DNA of 64,000 nucleotides, taken from NCBI RefSeq assembly GCF_001625305.1, contig NW_017804242.1:1705235-1769234 (forward strand). The letters are read 5' to 3'. The DNA comes from Branchiostoma belcheri (Eukaryota > Chordata > Leptocardii > Amphioxiformes > Branchiostomatidae). Numbering within the stretch: position 1 is the stretch's first letter; every line of letters starts with the position of its first letter. The position numbers and the translations under genes were made by a program. The notes below the pieces were generated by a model. It was not told the DNA's origin. It did no database searches and saw only the letters and a program-made list of their open reading frames with translations. Below are positions 1-13,400 of the stretch, one piece after another.

Positions 1-155
1 CACCTTCCTCAGGGTAATACTGAATGGTTCTACTTAACACTACAGCTATGTGTTGCTGTTGCACTGTGAGGAATGTGGTCCCAAACATGACAGACTTGGT
101 GCACCTGTGTTGCAGTGTGGAGTAGAACCAGTCAGTTTTGCCCTGAGGAAGGTGA
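1..155. mobile_element. Worn foldback element, same family as 41411-41602
   Basis: CACCTTCCTCAGGGTAATAC at the left end faces GCCCTGAGGAAGGTG near 139-155 as an inverted repeat, with GTAGAACCAGTCAGT on the inner side. The element probably continues left of the window. Confidence 0.6.
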
Positions 156-329
156 TGAAACATCTGTGTAGTAGTGACTGGGAAGGTTATAGACAGAGAG
201 GACAACAGATGCACTCTCTACTGGCTGTATGGATCAGAAAATCATGAAGAGTGATGAGCAATACAGATTCAGTCACGTTTGGGGCTGCATTCTTCATTCT
301 ACAGCTGACACTTAGCCAGATGCTGCGGC

Positions 330-575
330 GCCACATGCCTGGCGTGCTATGCCGAAGCAGCTACATAGAAGCTTGTGTGTTACCACAAAGGGCAGTGATA
401 CCAGCTATCCAGACACAGAAGCTGGTGTGTTACACAAAAGTCGATTATACCAGCTACACAGAAACAGATACCGATGCTGGTGTCTTACACTAAAGGGCAG
501 TTATACATGTACCAAGTACACAGACACAGAAGCTGGTGTATTATGCCCAAGTGCAGTTTTGCAACTACACAGATA
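330..575 (+). repeat. Degenerate copies of a dispersed repeat with a CAGATA tail
   Basis: GAAGCTGGTGTGTTACNC followed by GGGCAGTNATACC is repeated several times at about 60-bp spacing, ending in ACACAGATACAGATAC. This is a diverged form of the family best preserved at 62215-62320. Confidence 0.6.
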
Positions 576-955
576 CAGATACATTATGCAAGAATTGATG
601 AATGCAGAATGAGGATACAACAACAGGAAGAGCATACAAGAACAGGAATAAGATACAACAAAAGGAAGAGGATATAACAGTAGGAAGGTACAGTGTGGCA
701 CCTACAGTGGTGTCTGGGTCTTTCACAGGTCGCACACAGCAGGTGAGAGAGGAGGGAGGGTGCTGGAGACAGAGAACAGAGAGAGTGAAAACTGTACAGA
801 TGAGGACAGAAGATGGCACTGGGAAGAACAGAAAGAGAAATACAAACAGAAGAAAAGAAAGAGACTGGCTGTATTGGCTTATGTGCTGTTGGTTTACGGA
901 ATACGGAATACCCCATGTTGTATTCTACATGTAACGTTATATGTATAACCTACAG

Positions 956-1258
956 GACGGGTCCCACATATTAGAGAGTTCAACACTTAACTTAGAGACC
1001 CCTTTTCTCTTGTTTTAAAACCATACCACTGCCTGGTTTCACAACACCCATGAAAGTGCACAGTATAGTTTAGCTTTCTTCAAATTGTTCTCAGCATGTT
1101 ACTGTCAACCTTCATGTATGTTGTCTCCCTGTACAGCAGCAAATTTTGCATATACCCTGCAGGGTGGGGTCCCGTGTATTGGAGAGTTTAACACATAGAC
1201 CCCCTTTTTTTAGTTTTAAAACTATACCACAACTCAAGACCCATGAAAGTGCACGGAC
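956..1258. repeat. Two diverged copies of a ~100-bp intron segment beside exon 18
   Basis: 956-1062 and 1163-1258 share the order GGTCCC, TTAGAGAGTT/TTGGAGAGTT, GACCCC, TTTTAAAAC, ATACCAC and CCATGAAAGTGCAC. The right copy abuts the exon 18 donor. I see no gene in 1-1258; the rest of this stretch is repeat-derived. Confidence 0.75.
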
Positions 1259-1401
1259 CTCACAAGACTGTTTACTGTCTGCTATCTTGGTGATGACCTC
1301 CTTCACGGCCTGGTGCAGGAAGGGCACAGCTGTCATCTTCATGTACTGGTCCATCAGTGTGGAGGCCAGGGTGGTCGCACGGAACAGGGTCGCACTCTCG
1401 T
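1259..1401 (-). CDS. RASA1: RASA1 exon 18: arginine-finger exon of the RasGAP domain
   Basis: It encodes [20 protein letters not shown] through [10 protein letters not shown]661 in the FRATTLAST motif corresponds to the catalytic arginine finger of p120 RasGAP. The acceptor is CTGTGCAG and the donor is GAG|GTCCGT. It is the last exon I can find before the window's left edge. Confidence 0.94.
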
Positions 1402-4400
1402 CTGCACAGGGGGATGAACAAAAACAGTATGAGTTTGTATGATGAGTCAATGAGAATTGTTTTAAATAAGGTGTCACACGAATGAATCATAATTATGTCT
1501 TAAGCAAGGTGGAGGCCAGGGTGGTCGCAAGGAACAGGGTCGCACTCTCATCTGCACAGGGACACGAACAATGTGTGTAAATGATGAGTCACTAATAATG
1601 TCTCAAACAGTCTGGTATCTTGAGTATTACAGTCCTTGACACAGCAGTGTATCTTGTACATGTTAAGTATACTTTATCTATCAACAATTTTCAAGGAACA
1701 TGAACTTCAAAACCTATGTATATCTCTTGTCTTGCCACCCTGCTTTCTTTGAAAAAAGACTGCTTGTCTAAGAAGACCAGATGGGTTCCTTAGGTGGTAA
1801 TCTTAGACAAGTTTTGGGGGATGTTTACATTTTTGGATGTCATATGCAATAAAATCAATACCATCAAGAGAATTTAGTTTACTTCAAGAATTTGTGAAAA
1901 GATGTTACTAACCTTCGTTAGCAATCTCCTTTGTTGTGAGAGTTTGTAAGAGGACAGCCTCATTCTTCTCCTGCCTGAACACCCGCAGCAGAGCGCTGGC
2001 CAGGAGAGACCTGTCCCGCGCACACACCTTATCCAGTGCATAGATGGTGTGGAACTCTTTGGATACTATCAGCTGTAGGCAAGAAGCAAGAAATCAGCAC
2101 TGCAGTGAACTAAATTATCAATACTACATGTACTTATTTCATGCAATTGTATACATCAAGGAACAACTATGGCAAAAACAGAAATAATAGAAAAGGACTA
2201 TTTGTCAACTTTCACTCTGTTATGCTTTTTTGTGATATCAAATGTATATGTGAGCATACTACTGCCTGTTTGTAGATTCATAGGACTTCACGTAATAAAC
2301 GAAAAGAAGCTTGCAAGCTGATTTGAGCTTCTTGTGAATAAACAAAGGTTTACATAAACAAACACTCTATGTTATAGATTTATTAGGATTCAAATTGCAT
2401 ATTCTGTATAATAAATACAATCATACACCTTTCTTTATTTTGTGTGACCCCTTTCTTTATTTGTCTGACCCTTACCTCCTCGTCATGAAAGAAAAGCACA
2501 AGGACAGCAGCCTACAGGCTGATTTGGGTCTGTTATAAATAAAGAAAGGTCCAAACAAACAAAACAGACTGATGAACCACCTGTTTGAGTCCTGCGTACT
2601 CCTCCAGTGGCAGCACCAGTTGTGACCGGTAGTGTGCCCGTATTCTGATGGACCCCATGTCTCCCTTGTAGGGGGACTCTGGGATGACCGGGTACCACTC
2701 ATCCACGTACTGACCGTTGGGGAGCTTACTCAAAGGCACAAAGACGGAGGCTGCAGGAAGAGGGAGAGATGGGTGTGATGCTAGAATATGTTGTGCAGAT
2801 CCAGCCTGTTTGTAAAGTCTGATGTTGTAAACAGTGTGCAAAAACCTTGTCCCTAGCATGTCGGCAGAACGTATCGCACCTGTGTGAAACCCGTAATGTA
2901 TTGTGCATAGCACAGAATGCCTTGTTTAAGGTCATATTCATCTATTTAAGGATATCGCATCCTGTGTATAGTTTTCAAATATTGTGTGGGACAAGATATC
3001 ATCATTCTGCAATGGGCAGAGTTCTAATGCAACATTGACCAATGAAAAATCCAATGAAAAATCTGGGTTTCGTGCAGATGCAGTACGTTCTGCTTATGTG
3101 CTGTCCACATCAACCCTTGTGACTCCATCTGACCTGTTTCTCACACCTTCTACCCGCAGTTTGGGGGAAGACAGGGGATATCTGACCAGGTAAGTCAGGA
3201 TGGGTGGTGGGGAAAGGATGGGAGAAATAGCAGCAGAATTTTTTGGATTAATTGGGGCTACAATGTAGTTTATGGTTTACAACATGCACTGAAATTGAAA
3301 TTCACGATGGAAACAATCTAGGTGCACTATTATTACATCGGAAATGCATTTTGCAGTGTCATTAATATCGCAGTGGAAAGCATACCGCAAAAATAAAAAC
3401 ACCCGCAAGTTTTTAGTTTTACATAGTAGAGTATACATTAACACATATGAATGGGTGAAAGCTGCTGTTTTGAGTGGTTGGGACAATGTTGGTTGGTGAT
3501 CTGGACTGACCTCTGACACCTAGATTCTCTACGGCACTGGGAACCAAGATCACACTGGCCGCCACCAGTAACTGGTCTGGGGACGGGAGGGGACGGCGGT
3601 TAGTAGCTCAGGCTCAGGGGAGCAGACTCAAGCAGAGGACAGGCACTTAACGTGTAACATGTGGGTTGTGGTACACACTCATTCACCACCCATTTGAATA
3701 TGGTGGAACAAATGAAAGGATGTACATGTATGTATGTGTGTGTGTGGGGGGGTGGATGGATGGATGGATGGATGGATGATGTATGTATGAGTGTATGTAT
3801 TGCCATGATGGTAGAATGGATGGATGTATGGATCACTCAAACACTCCATGATATGCACTATCCCATTTGAATATGGTTGAACAAATGAAAGGATGGATGG
3901 ATGAACAAATGAATGGATGGATGAATGAATGAATGAATGAATGAATGAATGAATGAATGAATGAATGAATGAATGAATGCATTGGGCAAGTTTTTGGATA
4001 GCTTTACCAAGTTGCACACAGTAGCTGCACAGAGTAGGTAGCTGACTGAAGCAGAGGAACATTCCACATGCCTTCCTCACTTAACAACCACTCACAATGT
4101 AAAACAGTGGTCATCACGGTGGTGATGATGGTATTTGACACACTGATATGTTTTGTTTTGTTATGTACATGTACATACCATTATATTGTTTTTATGTGTG
4201 TGTTTTTATGTGTGTGTTTGTATGTACATTGCTTCCCTGCCTGGAAAGCCGTGATCAGCCACTGAGGGAGATACCCTGCTTAAAGAAACACAAATAAGTA
4301 AATGGTAGAATGGATGAATGTGTAAGCAAATAAATAAATGCATGATAAATGAGTGAATGGATGGATGGATGGATGGAAGGATGGATGGATGGAAGGATGG

Positions 4401-7400
4401 ATGGATGTAAGGGTGGATGAATGGATGGATCAGGCCTCGAAATTAACTTTTTTCACTATTGTCCCAGAATTGTCCCGAACATAGATTTCAATTGTCCCGA
4501 ACTGAAGATGGACTGTCCCAGCCTGCTTTTCAGGAAATAAGTGGATGACAAAAATAAGAAAACAACAACTGAATTTGTACAACTTGAAGTCCACTTTATT
4601 AGTAAATGTAGGGAAATACATGATGATATCATGGGCATGGCACCGTCCCTGATATTTGGAATCCCTGATTGGTCAAATTTAAATGTTTGTCAGAGTATTA
4701 TGTATTTATAGGCTGCCAGCAGTCTGCAGCAGGATGGATGGATCGCGTTCCCAAATGACGTGGATGGTCTTAGAATTTTCCAATTGCCCCAAAATTGTCC
4801 CGAAACGTAATTTGAATTGTCCCAAGCTGAAAATTTAGTGTCATTTGACACTGGGACAATGTTAATTTCGAGCCCTGATGGATGGGTGGATGGATGGATG
4901 GAATGGATGGATGGATGGAATAATGAATGATTGAGTGTGTTTATGAATGATTTTACAATGATAGACACAGTTTCAGAGTGAACACACAAGTAGTAGGATG
5001 CAAGCTCTCCTCCCCTTTGTTCCTTTCACAACAAGAAGAACGCAATAATTACTGTGTGGGAAAAACCCAACGTACCGACAACAGCATCTTTGGACCTTCT
5101 GGCTCGACTGCACAGCAGAAGTGTGAAGGACTCCACCTCTCTTGGGAGGTCCCTGGGGACAGAAGTAAACAAAATTATCTCACATTTGTTTTTTGCACAA
5201 AGTAAAGTCTAACGTCTATTAATATAATTCTGCCTAGTCTGTTTGTTACCCTGAAAAAAAATGCACCTAAACAGAGTATAATGTATAGTATAATGTGTTG
5301 TTCGTCCGTCAGCATAAGGAGGACCACTTTGTCGTCCATCTGAAGTATAATATATAGAAAATGCAGTCCTTCATATCTAAACTGTGCATACTTAGGAGCT
5401 GCACTAGAGATCTCTCGAACACAGATTGGCAACTCGAAAGTGACTCTCGTGGGGAGACACTAAGTACAGCTTACTTAGTTACTTACTTGGCTCCTGCTCG
5501 AACCAATCCAGAGAGCCTACTTAACAGCACTTTATCCTCCATGGCCCTTTCGTAGCTCATTGGTATCACAAAGTGCAGTTTATAATTGCCATAAAAAGTG
5601 AATGTGTGTCTAGAGGTCGCTGGCAATTTTATATGGTGTAGAGTAAATGTGCTCACTACAGAAAACATGTAAAACAGACTCCCTGTAGTTTCATTAAGTA
5701 TGTTGTTGGGTAAGAAACATACATTAGCCATGTAACGAAAAAACTCATAAATGAGACCCTAAAGACAGTTTACCTGCTATTGAAAATAAACACTCGGACA
5801 CAAATCTCTCATGCTAGAGGGGGTTACCCCTTAAAGGTGTGGTTGAGTGTTGATTTACCATTTATGCAAAATAAACAAACAAACAAGCTAACACTAAAAC
5901 TTACTCAAACACAAACTCCTTGGACCAGAGGGGTTTGGGTCCCTCGCGCTGATCCCTACTTAAAGGTGGTTTACCATTATGCGAATCAAATAAACAAACA
6001 AGCAACCAACCTCCTCGGACCACAGAGGATTGGTTTAAAGCTGGTTTATCTTTCATGCTGCACAAACGAACACTTACTCGAACACGAACTCCTCGGACCA
6101 GAGCGGGTTGGGTCCCTCGCGCATCTGTGTCCTGGCGGCGTGGACGTCGTGCAGGGACAGCACGCAGTACGGATGAGGTAGGTGCTTCACGGGGAGGTTC
6201 CGCGCGTCCAGGACGTTCACGCTCAGGCTGCGCAGCTGCTTCACACGCTTGGCGTTCAGGGGAGACTGCTTGTTGCTGGGCTGGGTGGAGAACTGACGCA
6301 TCGCCAGGATCCATTCCTGCAGGCACAAGTCATGGTACAATAAACTGGTGGATAATAATACAGACTCCACTCTGCAGCCATTGCTAAAGTACATGTACAT
6401 GGACTATTCCAGCATTTACCACAATGAACTTAAAAAAGCAAATTTGAATACATAATGACTTGTGACAACCCCTTCATGCTATACATAGGGATATACATCA
6501 AAGACTTATAGATATCAGAAACTCCTCCAATGACTGTAAAAGTTCATACTTATGCCATACTAGCCACCCACTTTTGTGTTAGTTTATAGGTAGTAGATGG
6601 CATATTTTGTACACTGTACAACTGTTGTGCATTAAAGTTATCATTCTTATCTTTATATCAAAGGAATGACAAATTTAGGACTTGCAAATGGGATACCATC
6701 CAAAAATTAGGGGCACAGCTCCAATTTTGAGTACACAAACGTGCAGATGGATGAAGTAATTCCACCCTGTCCAGCCTCACCTTTGCCAGTTCTGCGGTGT
6801 CGGCACACAGGTAGGTTGTCGTGATGTCGTTCAGAGCTCGTACAACTGTCTGGAAGCAGTTTGGTCTGGATAGCAAAAAAACAAACTCAGACTTTCAGAC
6901 AAAATTATCAATTTCCAAGTTACTGGCACAACTCAAGAAAGGATCCCTATTGACTTTCTATACACATATAATTTGGGTAGGGGAAACTTTCAATGGACAT
7001 AGATTACATTGAATATAACTTTATTTGTACAATTAATGCGAAAATGATGACAGTTGCAAAATTCCACAGAGGTATGTGAAATTTTGTGAAAAATACCCAC
7101 TCAATTACATGTAGCCTGATTAAATCGCTTTTGCCGGCCGCCAAACATCCAGCCGGGGGGAGGGGCCAGTAAAGCCGCAGACGGCAGAGTTCGCATTATA
7201 CAGACTAAATTATATGTACTTTCATCCAAAAATCCAGGAGGGCATCCCTTGCCCCTATGGCAGAAACACTGTTATCAATGAAATATTATCAATAATATAT
7301 GTGTATAACAGAAACATGAGGCGAGTGTAAAAGAACAGTGCCATACCTTCCAAACAGACTCTCGTGGACAGGGTAAATTGAAGCATAGTTCAAGTCAATC

Positions 7401-10400
7401 AGACCCTTTGGTTTTGTTCTCTGTGGTAAAGATACATTTGTTAGACTTGATCAGATAGAGCTACTGAAACTTGTCATTTGATTGGCTGAACATTGTCATT
7501 TGATGGGCATATTGTAACATATGTTACGCTCAGGAATTGGTATTGCTGGAATTGGTATAGTCTTGAAGTGCTTATGACACCAAAATTCAGTATTCTGATT
7601 ATAATTATGTATTCAACAACATTTAAACCACACTATAAATAATATTATCAAAATAACATACATGCATTTGTGCCAAATATACTGTAACACCTTACTCCTG
7701 TTTTGTATGATTTTGTTGATTGAATAAACTGTGAAACTGTAACATAGCTCCATCAATAAACAAGAACAACAAGTGTCCCTGTGATTCTCTTTCAGTCCTA
7801 GTAATACTCATAGTGTCAATAAAATATCTAACAGATGCACTTTCTGTCTACATGTTTTTTCACTCACAAAGTGTAAATACTGTCAGGCACTAGCACTGAG
7901 GCACTCTTGAGCATTCGACATGCCTCACAAAAATGACAAAAATGAAAAAGCTTTACCAACCTTCTCATTCTCAAAGTAGTAGACATGCTGCTCAGTGCCG
8001 TTCAAAATGAAAAACAAATTCTTCCACTTTTTGCTACGATGACCTGAAAAGAATATACCAAATTACGACTTCATGTTATTCTTGATTAGCAAAAAACATA
8101 TAGTTGATACATGCAAAATTTAACTCATTTTGAATGAGTTCTTAAGACTTGAGGGAAGTCAACTTAATTTTCAGATACTGTTCCAAGAAAACTGAAATAC
8201 CAGCAGGCACATTTATTTCATGAATAAACAAAGACTCAATGAAACAAACAAACAAACAAACCAGTAGCAGAGTGCTTAGTGGCATCGGTGGCACAACGAT
8301 TAGAGTATTGGACTTGGAACCAATAAGTCCCGGGTTCGGTACTCACCATTCCCTGACGTTATGCCCTTGGGAAAGGCACTTTACACAACTTCCCCACCTG
8401 TACGGTGGAGTGACATCCACCGAGCCTCTTAGGCTAATCTGTCAAAATTTGTGCCAAAAACACTACGGATTTGGTGTGCCAATGTGCCATCTAAATGACT
8501 TGTACATCATCTGCACAATTGCCACCAAGATCCGTAAAAAAAAGTGGTGTGCTTGCCTTTTTTGCTGAGGTACCCCTTCTTGACGATGGTGTCGCTGGGC
8601 TGTGTGATGATACAGGACCCTGTAGACCGCGCCCGCACGCTCTGGTAGATGTCCTCATCATTCAGCGAGTTCAGCCTGCTTCTCTGTGAGGGAGCCACAA
8701 AGGATGCTCATTTTTCTGAGATCTTCATGTGTCACTAACAATTGTATTAGCTAACAAGAAATCAGAGATTTCAGACTTCCAAGAAGCACTTTGGGAACTT
8801 TACTATCTTCAAACAAAATATACCTGCTGCATAATTCGTGAAGATGGGGACCATTGAAATTTTTTTGCAGTATTTTTTTTTCAATATTACAGGCATGGAC
8901 AATCCTCGGATCAGGCTTTAACCGGGAAAATATGGTGCTGACACACAAAGAGGTACTTAGTGTACAGTTATGACATGTCAGGGAAAAAATGTGGAAAACC
9001 TTCTGGTCTTTAACCTACCTTGTTTGGGACAGGCTCCCCCAGTGTGTACCCTTCCACAATCTGCTCTGTCTTGTAGTGTTTAATGATGTCGTCAAGACTA
9101 TATTGGATGAAAGGAAAACCAAAAATTATTACAGTAAACTACTTATTTTCAGACATACATTATCTTTTATCTAATCTGACTGAACATTACATTGTAACAC
9201 TGTTCTCATAAGGGTTCCACCAGTGTGATGAATCTTAAATTTAAGTCATGTTTAAAAACTAATAAGAGCCACTGATTCAGATGTATCTCCATATACATGT
9301 ACAGCTGAGTTCTGCCAGTATTACACTCCATCAACCCTTATGGTTATGGGATTAGGCTGCAGGGAGTCCTACAGGTCATCATATGATTACAAAAAAACAG
9401 TTTATGTTTAGGACTGAAAGACTGAGAAATCTTTTCTGTTTCAGGCAATAAGCCTCAGTAATCAAGATTTGTAAATAGTAGTCCACCTAGCCAACAATGC
9501 ATATGGCTGCCAATCAATGTGAATGTGAATAAACAGTATAAGACCGTACGTTGCATAGTAGTGTCCGCCCATCTCGAACTGCTCGTGGTTCTGCCGCGTG
9601 ATGCGGAATCGCTGGATCAGGTTGTTGCTGCGGAAGAACAGCGAGTAGTCCCCCGGGGAGGAGTCGCTGGGGCGGATCAGGAACGCCGAGTCCGGCGCAT
9701 CTGGGAACAAAATAATCACTCCCGTGAATAGTTTCATCAGGTTGGTAAATTAACACATGGAAGACACTTGCAAGAAACAGAACACTCTGGAGACAGGAAG
9801 TTAAGAAGGGCTTACACCGGGGGGGAAGAAAAACAGAGGCTGGTATCAGAACTGAGACGCTCTAAGCGCAAAACCAAGAACAAGTACATGTTGTAGATGA
9901 AGAACTTTCATGGTCTTGCAAGACTGACAAAGACCCGGTTTACACGACGACAAAAACCTGGCGTACGATAATGGCGTACGCACGCGATCGTACGACAATT
10001 GCGTACGACCATTTTTTCCAGCGTGTAAACCGGCCCCACCTATCGTACGCACCTATCGTACGCAATTTGCGTACGCCACCTCGAAGGCAGGCGTACGATC
10101 GTGTACGATCGCCCAGCGGGGAGTCAGGATGCCTCCCCGCCTCGTGTAAACGCGACTGATCTTACGAACGGCGTTCGCAAGCACTTCCCTGTTGCAGGAG
10201 GTCAGGGGTCATATGCAAATTCCATTCTTCTTCCCGCGCCTGTGAAAACCCACGCCGTGTTACTGATCTTTACTCTGTTTTCTCTGATCCGTTTCGGTTT
10301 TCCTTTTGTTTTTTTATCGTATTTGATTTGTTTGTTGTTTTGCTGAGCCTGTTTGCTCGCGACTGCCGCAACTGACCATGGCAGAAGTGCGCAATAGCTC

Positions 10401-13400
10401 TAACTGTCACGTTCCCACACTGACCGATCGATCCCGCCTTGAGCTTGAATGATTGCAATGACTGCAAAACTTGCTGCCCGTTGGATCTCATGGTACCGCT
10501 CCCTGCGACGTCCAACCCTTCTTCTACGTAATGCCTGGCGACGCAAGTACATCCGCGAAAAGAAGAATAGCAACATCTGACGCATGAAGAACAGAAAAAG
10601 AGCCTGTTCTCCCGCCATTTTGAAAATAGCGCTATGTCAAAGCTCGCGGCGGGTCAAATGGGGTCACGATAGTGTGCAGCGCTGCGGGAGTCCCGGCGCT
10701 GTCCGTCCCGCTCCGTGTAAACCGAAACGGACGTACGATCGCGTGCGTACGCCATTATCGTACGCCAGGTTTTTGTCGTCGTGTAAACCGGGTCAAAATG
10801 CCTAAATCACTGAGTAAAGAGACACAACCAAGCACAGGTGTCACTGCAGTGCAATGTGAACCAGTCAGAACTGCCCTGAGAAAGGTGACAGACGGTCATC
10901 GAAATCTTGGCTGTGAATAAAACACCTGGTTGTCTCTTTACCTCTTTACTAAAAAAATCACTTCATTAAATTTCTCTATACAGTTCTAGCAATAGATAAC
11001 AAGACTGCAACTTGAACCATTCTAAAAAATGAGATCATACCTGACAACAGCTCTGCCGCTTTCTCTTTTGTGATGGTGCCATGAAACCACCTGAAAAAAT
11101 AACACCCATTCTATCACACAATGTCAAGTACAAATACAGTACGCAGAATCATGATTATGACTGCAGAATGCATCTACACAGATCTCCAAGTGACGTCCCC
11201 CCAGTATGTGCATACCTGGGGGTGCTGCACAAGAGATCTCTTTTACACACAGTTTTTCAAAGTGGCAGATATCTGAAAACCAGCAAATCAATGGGCCATA
11301 TCTTTACAACCAAATCCTGCATCTTACCACAGCAGAGTGTGTTCCACATATTGCAGTGCCTGCAGCATATCTGCCAGTCTGTACGTACTGTGTGTGTGTG
11401 TGATCGCTCCCAGCAACACTAAAGCCTCCGAGGCACAGGAATGTGCTATTAGCTATGATTACTGCGCAATGGCAATCACTGATGTCATTTCTGCTGCGGA
11501 GAGAGGACTGTCACAGGAAATACGGCATTTGAGGACCATCTGCGTATCTTTGTAATTTCCTGCGCCTAATGACACTCCAGCGATGTGAGTGCAAGCACGG
11601 CAGACGAGGAAATGGGATTTGATATCGCCGATGCTCCCCATTTAATGTGATTAGGGGTTGACTGAAGGGTTGCCTAACCATGGTGTCTCCCATGTGAGGA
11701 ACAAATTGATAATGGGTGAGGAAAACAGGACTGGCTTCTTGTGGCACTGGAAAGATCTGGATGCCACTTTGTTTTGCATTATGAATTTTTATTTATATTA
11801 CTCTTTTTTATTATCATTTTATTCATGACACCAAAAAGCAAACCTTACAGAAGGGATAAGACTCCCTTCATAGCAAAACAAAAAGTTTGCGTACAAAATG
11901 GCAAATTACAACGGACACGAGAAACGACATATACATCCCTCATATACACTATAATACATTATACATTTCATTACATTACAGAAATGGAGAAGGCACACTG
12001 GGATGCAATACCTGAGTTGCTTTGGAGCACCAGCACTTCTTTGTGCCAAATGATGACTTTCATTCTTGATCAGAAGATGAATAATAGTCCTTATCATTAT
12101 GAATAACACCATTAGTAATTTCTGTTAACTATGGCATTAAATTAATGAAAACAAATTGTGGAAGTACTCACTCCTTTCCTTCATGTGGATCAGCATAAAA
12201 ATCCTAGGCCAGAAAAAAGCAAAAATTGTCAGTTCCAAGACAAATCCATTCTATGCACAAAACAAAACAAAGCAAGCAACTGGATAAATTCTCTGAAGTG
12301 TCAGACATTTCAGACGGCATCAACTGCCTTTCATCAGTGTTCTACCAGGATAAATCCATTCTTTCATTTCACATTAGTACTGGACGATTGAACAATATTT
12401 GAAAGTAAGAACATAGTCTGGAAAATATGAAGTTGTATCTATGAAAATGAACATTTCTAAACACAAACGAAGCAAGAATTCAGAAATGTCTTAAAAGAAA
12501 ATTTGGAAATGATGAAGATGATGAATGGTTTATTAAAACATAAATTATTTGCAGCCAGAGGGCTGAATTGCTGATTCCGTACAATACAATCATTTACACA
12601 AAACTTGTACTAAAATAAACATAAAAATATTTGTATCATCATATTACAATAAAAGGTGGTAATAAACACTGAAACATTCATAAAAACTGGAGTTAACTAC
12701 AATAATACAGCGATAATTATACAATAATTATAGCGATAATTTATCGTACCAGTTCCTCTACGAGGTCTCTGATGACTAGTCCGCTCTCATTGGTGCGTTG
12801 TGACGTGACCCACAGCCAGCCTCCGTCCATCGTGTTATGAACCATGAATACATCTCCCTTCTCAAAACTAACGCGGAATAAAAAAGTCGTTGTTCAGAGG
12901 AAATGAAAAGCATATATTTCGTCATCATGCCAGAAATATGTGTGATTACTCACATAGATTAGTCTTCTTTATCCCTCTTCTCAAGGATAAAACGATGCGA
13001 GCAAAAGAATACGTCATTTTGCCAAGGAAATCATTTCGGGAAAATCTCTTCATCTTGTGTGAGAAGTATGTTTAATGTTTACTAAGCAGAGTGATTCTTT
13101 TCGCTATTTCCTTGCCCACTCGTGGAAATATGCCAGATATGACGACATCAATACCGGTACATGTACATGCATATTGCATAATGTAACAGGGCTCAGAAAA
13201 CCCAAACAAGTGCCTTCAGTTCTGTAGAACAATTTGGCACCAAAATTAATGATTTTTTGATGGTGCGCTTACAGAGAAGGGCTTATATTTGGCGCAAAAA
13301 CTAGGTTACAAAAATAAGTTTCTGGGAGATAAGAAAATTGCCTATGTGTTCTACGAAATCTTTTCGTCACCTTCGGCTTCTCATCTCATCTCCCACTATT

